This document shows, piece by piece, positions 53,100 through 57,641 of a stretch of DNA of 57,641 nt. Source of the DNA: Butyrivibrio sp. GTDB taxonomy: Bacteria > Bacillota > Clostridia > Lachnospirales > Lachnospiraceae. Position 1 is the first letter of the stretch; each line of letters opens with the position of its first letter. The notes under the pieces were generated by a model that was not told the origin of the DNA, ran no database searches, and saw only the letters and a list, made by a program, of their open reading frames with translations. Made by a program: the position numbers and the translations under genes. Where the stretch lies: assembly GCA_024690485.1 (NCBI GenBank), contig JAILPB010000109.1, positions 1 to 57,641 of the forward strand, written 5' to 3'.

Positions 53100-53138
53100 C
53101 ACTCAAAAAAAGTAGGAGGCGGTTTCGCCTCCTACTTT
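53100..53138 (-). terminator. Terminator of the DUF4234 gene
   Basis: AAAGTAGGAGGCG pairs perfectly with CGCCTCCTACTTT (53109-53138) around 4 nt. A run of eight T's, including the last stem bases, follows on the minus strand. Confidence 0.9.
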
Positions 53139-53202
53139 ATATTTAAGACAAAATCACAAATGACATTTTAGCAAATATCACTCATTTTATCAACCATGCG
53201 TA

Positions 53203-53751
53203 TTATCTAACTCTTACAGCATTATTGATAGTATCCTGCATAAGTGCATAGTTAATTATTTGAAGTCCAAAGATAGCAAGGATAAGATACAAAATACTGC
53301 TGCTTCCGCCGTAAACTCCCTTAATTCTGTCTACTCTGTCACCCATCTTGAAGTTCCAGTAAAGTCCATAAATACCGCAAGTAATGATTGTAAAGAGAAT
53401 TACAAGGCCGCCACTTGTAGCATTCTGCTCGCCTGAAAGAGCGTTGATCTCTTCATTGAGGCAGTATACCCAGTAAATAGCATAAATACCGCATGTAATA
53501 ATTGAGAAAATGATACATAATGCGATATTTCTCTCTGAAATAAAGCCTCCGTTATATCCATTTCCCATCTGATTGTTTGCATACTGAGCATTAGGGTCAA
53601 ATCCCTGAGGGTTTGAGTTATATGCCTGGTTATTAGCATCAAATCCCATAGCAGGTGCTGCATTAGCTGCAGCTGCCCCAAGATCAGCTCCGCAATTAGG
53701 GCAGAATCTCTGTCCATCCTCTACCTGTGCGCCACAATTTGTACAAAACAT
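53203..53751 (-). CDS. Zinc-ribbon DUF4234 membrane protein
   Basis: This 182-residue protein opens with a double CxxC zinc ribbon (MFCTNCGAQVEDGQRFCPNC). A low-complexity Asn/Gln/Gly/Ala linker (about 27-70) follows. Three hydrophobic segments then carry the repeated TCGIYxxYW motif (SIITCGIYAIYWVYCL, TIITCGIYGLYWNF) that marks DUF4234. GAAGGAGA precedes the ATG. Function unknown; the gene stands alone with its own terminator. Confidence 0.88.
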   Translation of the reverse strand: MFCTNCGAQVEDGQRFCPNCGADLGAAAANAAPAMGFDANNQAYNSNPQGFDPNAQYANNQMGNGYNGGFISERNIALCIIFSIITCGIYAIYWVYCLNEEINALSGEQNATSGGLVILFTIITCGIYGLYWNFKMGDRVDRIKGVYGGSSSILYLILAIFGLQIINYALMQDTINNAVRVR

Positions 53752-53792
53752 TTTTCAAAAATCTCCTTCTATAATAATTTAGTAACTAAATA

Positions 53793-54860
53793 TTACTCGT
53801 AAATCTTAGCCTTCTCTTCACCGTTCATAACACGAAGTGCACCCTGTGCAAGAGCAAGAAGCTCGTCCTCACCGGGATATACTGTTACAGGTGCGATAAA
53901 GCCTACGCGTTCTGTGATAGCGTCTGTGATTACTTTTCCATACGCAATACCACCTGTAAGGATGATTGTGTCTACCTTACCCTTAAGAACTGTTGCAGAA
54001 GCACCGATGTTCTTACAGATCTGATAGATAAATGCATCACGAACAAGGATTGCCTTCTCGTCGCCATCTTCACACATCTTGTTAATTGTTCTCATGTCGT
54101 TGCAGCCAAGATAAGCATTGAATCCGCCGCCGCCGACAATCTTCTTTTTCATCTCTTCGTATGTGTACTTACCTGAGAAGCACATATCTACAAGAGCAAG
54201 TGCAGGAACACCGTTCGTTCTCTCAGGTGAAAATGCACCGTCGCCGTTAAGGGCTGCAAATACGTCAATCATCTTACCGTTCTTGTGAACACCACAGGAT
54301 GTACCACCACCCATGTGTACAACGATAACATTGACATCTTCATATTTCTTACCATTCTCTTTAGCATAGCGTCTTGCAACTGCCTTCTGGTTAAGAGGAT
54401 GGTCGATTGATACTCTCTCGATCTCCGGAATACCTGAAATACGTGCAACAGGCTCCATCTCATCTACTACAACGGGATCAACGATGTAGCTCTTTACACC
54501 GATTTCATCAGCAATCTCTCTTGCAAGGATACCGCCGAGGTTTGATGCGTGCTGTCCCTGAACACCCTTGTGAAGGTCTGCAAGAAGAGCATCTGTACAC
54601 TCATAAGTGCCACCCGGAATGGGCTTTAAGAGTCCGCCTCTACCAACGATAACGTCGAAAGACTTGATATCGATGTTTTCTTTTTTAAGGAAATCAAGAA
54701 TGATGTTCTTTCTGAAATCCTTCTGATCTATGATACTTGCGTACTGGTTGATCTCCTCAGTACTGTGTCTTAAAGTTTCTTCCTTTGTAAGAGTTTCATC
54801 CTCAAAGATACCTACCTTTGTTGATGTTGAACCGGGATTGATAATTAAACTTTTGATCAT
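53793..54860 (-). CDS. buk: Butyrate kinase
   Basis: This 355-residue protein makes ATP and butyrate from butyryl phosphate. The acetate/butyrate kinase fold shows LIINPGSTSTKVGIF, VGRGGLLKPIPGGTYEC, HASNLGGILAREIA, VHMGGGTSCGVHKNG and ILTGGIAYG. Length and motifs fit Buk rather than acetate kinase (about 400). AAAGGAGA precedes the ATG. It lies 205 bp after ptb on the same strand; in most butyrate producers the two are nearly adjacent. A structured repeat fills the gap. Confidence 0.95.
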   Translation of the reverse strand: MIKSLIINPGSTSTKVGIFEDETLTKEETLRHSTEEINQYASIIDQKDFRKNIILDFLKKENIDIKSFDVIVGRGGLLKPIPGGTYECTDALLADLHKGVQGQHASNLGGILAREIADEIGVKSYIVDPVVVDEMEPVARISGIPEIERVSIDHPLNQKAVARRYAKENGKKYEDVNVIVVHMGGGTSCGVHKNGKMIDVFAALNGDGAFSPERTNGVPALALVDMCFSGKYTYEEMKKKIVGGGGFNAYLGCNDMRTINKMCEDGDEKAILVRDAFIYQICKNIGASATVLKGKVDTIILTGGIAYGKVITDAITERVGFIAPVTVYPGEDELLALAQGALRVMNGEEKAKIYE

Positions 54861-54937
54861 GTTTTTCTCCTTTAAAAGAATGATGAAAATAAGTTTTGTA
54901 TCTTTTATAAAATAGCCTGCAAATATCAGCTATTAAA

Positions 54938-54962
54938 TTATAAGTTCTTCTCCTCAGCTACT
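54938..54962 (-). repeat. Duplicated 3' end of ptb, downstream copy
   Basis: This segment repeats the ptb coding end at 55066-55090. The 18 bp 54945-54962 are identical to 55073-55090. On the minus strand both read A-E-E-K-N-L-stop, but with different codons for the last residues (AAC TTA TAA here, AAT CTT TAA in ptb). It lies on the far side of the structured element. Confidence 0.75.
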
Positions 54963-55061
54963 CACTTCGTGAGTACTTGCTTTGCGCATCCTAAATTGCT
55001 TCGCAATGGCGCAAAGCTTGTTTTTCATAATCTCACGCAGTTGTCAGCATGTGCCAACTGC
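54959..55061. repeat. Structured intergenic element, copy B (between ptb and buk)
   Basis: The order is the same as copy A. Hairpin 1 TACTCAC-TTC-GTGAGTA (54959-54975), then a 3-nt linker. Outer arm GCTTTGCGC (54979-54987), ATCCTA (54988-54993), and inner hairpin ATTGC-TTC-GCAAT (54995-55007). One G, closing arm GCGCAAAGC (55009-55017), and an 8-nt spacer. CATAATCTCACG (55026-55037) and hairpin 3 with GCAGTTG/CAACTGC arms (55037-55061). Stems differ from copy A but pair perfectly. Confidence 0.7.
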
Positions 55062-55065
55062 TGAG

Positions 55066-55983
55066 TTAAAGATTCTTCTCCTCAGCTACTACTGCTGCAA
55101 GTGCAATAGAGTTGAGCTTAACCTCAACAGAGTCAGAACGTGATGTAAGGATTACAGGAGCCTTTGTACCTGTAAGGATGTTACCGTTCTTAACTGTTGC
55201 AAGACGAACGATTGTCTTGTATGTAAGGTTACCTGCGTGGATGTCAGGGAAAAGAAGAATATCAGCATCACCGACAATCTTACGGTCCTTGGCACCAGCC
55301 TTGTGCTCAGCAGCAGAAGGATCGATAGCAAGGTCCATTGAAAGAGGTCCGTCTACGATACAATTCTTGATCTCACCAGCCTCGTTGAGACGTGTAAGCT
55401 CAGCAGCCTCTACTGTTACAGGCATCTTGTCGTTAACTACTTCTACAGCTGCAAGAGGAGCAACCTTAGGGCACTCAACGCCACAAGCTCTGGCTACGTT
55501 AACCGTGTACTCAATGATAACCTTCTTATCCTCAAGTGTAGGATAAGGCATGAAAGCAACGTCTGTAAGGAAAAGAAGACGATCAATGCCGGGAATCTCA
55601 AATACGCAAACGTGTGAAAGAGGACGACCTGTACGAAGTCCAACTTCCTTATTAAGAACTGACTTTAAGAATGTCTTGGAATCAAGCTGACCCTTCATAT
55701 AAATATCAGCCTTGCCATCATGTACAAGCTGTACAGCAGTTGTTGCAGCTTCTACCGTATCCTTTACATCGATGATCTCGAACTGTGAAAGATCCATTCC
55801 CATACCTGCAGCGATCTTCTCAATCTCATCCTTGTCTCCTACAAGAATTGCATCTGCAATGCCGCGCTCCTTAGCAAGTTTAACTGCCTCAAGAACAGGC
55901 TCATCCTGTGCACATGCTACAGCAAGCTTCTTTGTGCTGGCTGTCTTAAGCTTTGCAAGGATTTCATCGAAACTCTTACTCAT
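55066..55983 (-). CDS. ptb: Phosphate butyryltransferase
   Basis: This 305-residue protein converts butyryl-CoA and phosphate to butyryl phosphate, the substrate of Buk. The PTA/PTB family shows AILVGDKDEIEKIAAGMGMD, ADIYMKGQLDSKTFLKSVLN, VGLRTGRPLSHVCVFEIPG, DGPLSMDLAIDPSAAEHKAG and DILLFPDIHAGNLTYKTI. AGGAGG precedes the ATG. The last codons (AEEKNL-stop) are duplicated 128 bp downstream past a structured element. Confidence 0.95.
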   Translation of the reverse strand: MSKSFDEILAKLKTASTKKLAVACAQDEPVLEAVKLAKERGIADAILVGDKDEIEKIAAGMGMDLSQFEIIDVKDTVEAATTAVQLVHDGKADIYMKGQLDSKTFLKSVLNKEVGLRTGRPLSHVCVFEIPGIDRLLFLTDVAFMPYPTLEDKKVIIEYTVNVARACGVECPKVAPLAAVEVVNDKMPVTVEAAELTRLNEAGEIKNCIVDGPLSMDLAIDPSAAEHKAGAKDRKIVGDADILLFPDIHAGNLTYKTIVRLATVKNGNILTGTKAPVILTSRSDSVEVKLNSIALAAVVAEEKNL

Positions 55984-56071
55984 CAGTAGTACCTCCTAAA
56001 ATACATATATAAACATTATGTTTTGATAATTCATTTTGATGTCCGGCTTATTTAATAGATATATAAATAAG

Positions 56072-56106
56072 AAAAGCCGCATCGCTTTATGATACCACGA
56101 TGCGGC
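56072..56106 (-). terminator. Terminator downstream of the oppF remnant
   Basis: GCCGCATCG and CGATGCGGC (about 56084-56106) form a 9-bp stem over 5-6 nt loops. TTTTCTTATTT follows on the minus strand. Confidence 0.8.
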
Positions 56107-56195
56107 ATATAATTCAATTTTCAGCCCACGTTTATTGAAGCATTTTAACACTATAACAAATAATTTTACTGTTCTATTCTAAATTATCAATACCA

Positions 56196-56561
56196 TTACA
56201 TCTCGCAGCAAAAGCATGCAACCTTGTGTCCGTTTTCGTATTCCTTAAGCTCCGGAGCTTCATTTTTGCACCTCTCGGTAGCGTAGGGACACCTTGTGTG
56301 GAACCTGCAGCCGGATGGAATATTTAAGGGGCTTGGGATATTTCCGTCAATTATGTCCTTATCAAGATCAAGGATGTTTTCAGGCTCAATTCCCGGAACA
56401 ACCTCCAAAAGCGCCCTGGTATAAGGATGCTTTGGTTCAAAGTAGACATCATCGCTGTTTCCCACTTCCACCAGCTTTCCTAGGTACATAACGCCTATCT
56501 TATCAGAGATATGCCTTACCATATTAAGGTCATGGGCTATGAAAAGATATGTATATCTTCT
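56196..56561 (-). pseudogene. Oligopeptide ABC transporter ATPase OppF, C-terminal remnant
   Basis: The frame reads RRYTYLFIAHDLNMVRHISD, then GVMYLGKLVEVG, HPYTRALLEVVPGIEP and a cysteine-rich end (CRFHTRCPYATERC, CFCCEM). This is the C-terminal third of an OppF/DppF ATPase, from the switch His in IAHDL onward. Walker A, the signature motif and Walker B are missing. Homology stops near 56555, and a TAG closes the frame near 56615. The ATG at 56522 is internal. The break coincides with palindromes at 56591-56625, so a deletion or insertion there is likely. Confidence 0.85.
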
Positions 56562-56590
56562 GCCGCAGAACCTGTATAATACGCATATTT

Positions 56591-56625
56591 TATAGCATGC
56601 TATAGGCGTAGCCTATATCCAAACC
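56591..56625. repeat. Palindromes at the oppF breakpoint
   Basis: TATAGCATGCTATA is followed directly by an overlapping TATAGGC-GTA-GCCTATA stem with a 3-nt loop. They sit about 30 bp beyond the last oppF homology and may mark a recombination or insertion scar. Confidence 0.5.
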
Positions 56626-56940
56626 CCTTTAATATTGGATGCGCATTCACTGTTTTCAGTAGTTTATGCCAATATATAAATAATAACCTGAATACTTTGG
56701 CGATTTAAAGTAGCGCAGAGATGTTGCAAAAAGAAGTGTATCAGCGTTTATCACGAATTTCAATGGTTTTTGCTTTGGTTTTTTAATATTGTTTTCCCTA
56801 ATTACATCAAGAAAAACATGCTTCCTAACCCTATGGCGCTGTCGCTTTATCATTTTAGCGTCATGTATCCTTCTTTATTTCGTCACCTTGTAAATATATG
56901 CCATTTTAATGCTCTGGTTACCCCAAATAACACCCCTTCC

Positions 56941-56978
56941 CATGGTAACCCCATGATTTTTTCACCATATATTTCCAA
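56941..56978. repeat. Direct repeat, copy 1 (38 bp, period 72)
   Basis: It begins CATGGTAACC and ends TATATTTCCA. Copy 2 lies at 57013-57050 with about four to six differences in 38 bp. A related GGTTACCCC lies just upstream near 56916. Confidence 0.75.
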
Positions 56979-57012
56979 ATCCCTTCAAAAACTCCCGAAA
57001 AAGCCTTGATTT

Positions 57013-57050
57013 CATGGTAACCTCAGGATTTTTTCATCGTATATTTCCAC
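57013..57050. repeat. Direct repeat, copy 2 (38 bp, period 72)
   Basis: Matches copy 1 at 56941-56978, including CATGGTAACC, GATTTTTTCA and TATATTTCCA. Confidence 0.75.
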
Positions 57051-57192
57051 GCTATCAAAATATAGAAATAGAGCGTACGTTCACACGTTAATATTGTTCC
57101 ATCCCAGAGGATTTCAACCCGAATCATCATTTTCAAGCGCAGTATTTATCACTTTTCCGTACACTTTGGCATAATATGCAATATTAATTTTC

Positions 57193-57380
57193 AAGGTACC
57201 ACAAATCAGCCTTATTCCGACATGTTTTCATCAAGTTTGGCATGTAAGCGCAAATTAATTCTGAAGGTCCCACGAAAACAACGGAAAAAGTGGTGCCTTA
57301 AAATATAATTTGCCTTCACAGCCCAAACTAACGAAATACAAATCCCAAATAGGCTATATACTGATAAAAAGTGGAACCTT
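57193..57380. repeat. Four AAGGTnCCAC-type boxes, two in each direction
   Basis: AAGGTACCAC (57193-57202) and AAGGTCCCAC (57264-57273) are in one direction. GTGGTGCCTT (57290-57299) and GTGGAACCTT (57371-57380) are in the other. Each has an AT-rich flank of the type AATTAATTCTG. The outer pair CTGAAGGT/ACCTTCAG extends the inverted match. Confidence 0.6.
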
Positions 57381-57406
57381 CAGAATTATTTCTCGTTCTC
57401 AGCCCA
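57287..57406. repeat. Imperfect direct repeat pair ending CAGCCCAAA (period 81)
   Basis: The segments 57287-57325 and 57368-57406 share AAAGTGGnnCCTT, an AT-rich middle and TTCnCAGCCCAAA. Confidence 0.55.
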
Positions 57407-57451
57407 AAACACCTAAGGACTGCCACGCCAAAGCCACGCCAACGCTCAGCT

Positions 57452-57641
57452 GACAGTAACTTTATCAATTTTTTAATATTCACTGTCGCTTAATTCATCT
57501 ATAGACAGTGATATTCTTTCTTTTTCATGATTCACTGCTATACACAAGCTCTGCCAGCAGTGATGTTATCATTTCTTTCTATTTAACTGCCTTTTACAGA
57601 TTACTCAGGCAGTGATATCTTCATTTTCCCCATAATTCACT
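57452..57641. repeat. Array of alternating inverted boxes, 52-bp period (continues past the window)
   Basis: The arms in order are GACAGTA (57452), CACTGTC (57481), GACAGTG (57504), CACTGCT (57533), AGCAGTG (57556), AACTGCC (57585), GGCAGTG (57608) and CACT at the edge. Gaps alternate 22 and 16 nt exactly, with a last gap of 23. The arms flanking each 16-nt gap pair, and their outer two bases change together (TC/GA, CT/AG, CC/GG). The 16-nt segments are unrelated in sequence. The 22-nt segments are alike (T-rich, often ending ATT). Confidence 0.75.

Larger units (their letters stand above)
56626..57641. other. About 1 kb gene-free, repeat-rich intergenic region
   Basis: I see no credible gene here. 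A 65-codon frame at 56656-56853 has no ribosome site or family. The region is AT-rich and carries several families of short repeats: a 38-bp pair at 56941 and 57013, AAGGTnCCAC boxes at 57193-57380, a pair at 57287 and 57368, and an inverted-box array from 57452 to the window edge. Confidence 0.6.

Noticed and set aside
53793-54860. Acetate kinase instead of butyrate kinase
   Set aside because: Length (355) and motifs such as GRGGLLKPIPGGTY, with phosphate butyryltransferase next to it, fit butyrate kinase.
56656-56853. Minus-strand frame of 65 codons (MIKRQRHRVRKHVFLD)
   Set aside because: No ribosome site and no family; it lies in the repeat-rich region. It could be a fragment, but I cannot support it as a gene.
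57452-57641. CRISPR array (36-bp repeat-like units with variable 16-nt segments)
   Set aside because: The repeats are not near-identical, the variable segments are too short, and no cas gene is seen. The pairing arms fit a hairpin or binding-site array better.

Overview
The window is a low-GC Firmicute chromosome segment. It most probably comes from the Lachnospiraceae, and Butyrivibrio is the best guess. The evidence is a multidomain GH10 xylanase, a ptb-buk butyrate pair, LL-DAP aminotransferase (dapL) next to dapF, a CIRCE-controlled clpB, many small DUF proteins typical of the family (DUF4250, DUF2225, DUF4234), and a paired GHKL kinase and LytTR regulator. The genus is an inference from gene content. 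Most genes lie on the minus strand.

Layout. 1-2827: partial secreted xylanase. 3059-5917: clpB with its CIRCE/promoter and a translationally overlapped DUF4250 gene. 5951-6403: terminator, a leucine-rich-repeat protein remnant, and an array of short inverted boxes. 6404-7646: three-gene operon of unknown function. 7794-10919: large c-di-GMP protein. 11040-16000: housekeeping cluster tig-clpP-clpX-engB plus a DUF308 membrane protein. 16172-21605: candidate signalling island (GHKL kinase, VanZ, tiny ORFs, solute-binding lipoprotein, propeller-like secreted protein, LytTR regulator) with two near-identical LytTR-type operators. 21657-28845: CYTH protein, DJ-1 protein, malQ-lacI-solute-binding operon, PfkB-like protein and an autoregulated TetR gene. 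28932-35974: small membrane proteins, DUF2225, a second GGDEF/EAL protein, guaB. 36038-41576: aspartate-family biosynthesis (ACT regulator, hom, lysC, dapF, dapL). 41648-46689: nadE, methyltransferase, small exporter, hisC. 46784-49131: lipoprotein and glycosyltransferase. 49251-53751: prfB, secA, DUF4234. 53793-55983: buk and ptb. 56196-57641: oppF remnant followed by about 1 kb of gene-free, repeat-rich DNA.

The strongest candidates for undescribed biology are as follows. (i) The LytTR/GHKL island at 16.1-21.6 kb has two 44-bp operator blocks (43/44 identical). One lies upstream of a 20-codon TTG-start ORF and of a signal-peptide ORF killed by a stop at codon 2. (ii) A structured intergenic element occurs twice, at 44869-44984 and 54959-55061. 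The stems differ in sequence but keep pairing, and the ATCCTA and CATnnTCTCACG segments are invariant. The second copy splits ptb from buk and is flanked by a duplicated ptb C-terminal coding end. (iii) Two arrays of alternating inverted GCAGT-type boxes, near 6.1-6.4 kb and at the window end, both use 7-bp arms and 22-nt linkers. (iv) nadE and hisC share a palindrome placed directly on the Shine-Dalgarno sequence.

All calls come from reading the sequence and the translations. No database search was run, so family assignments rest on recognised motifs.
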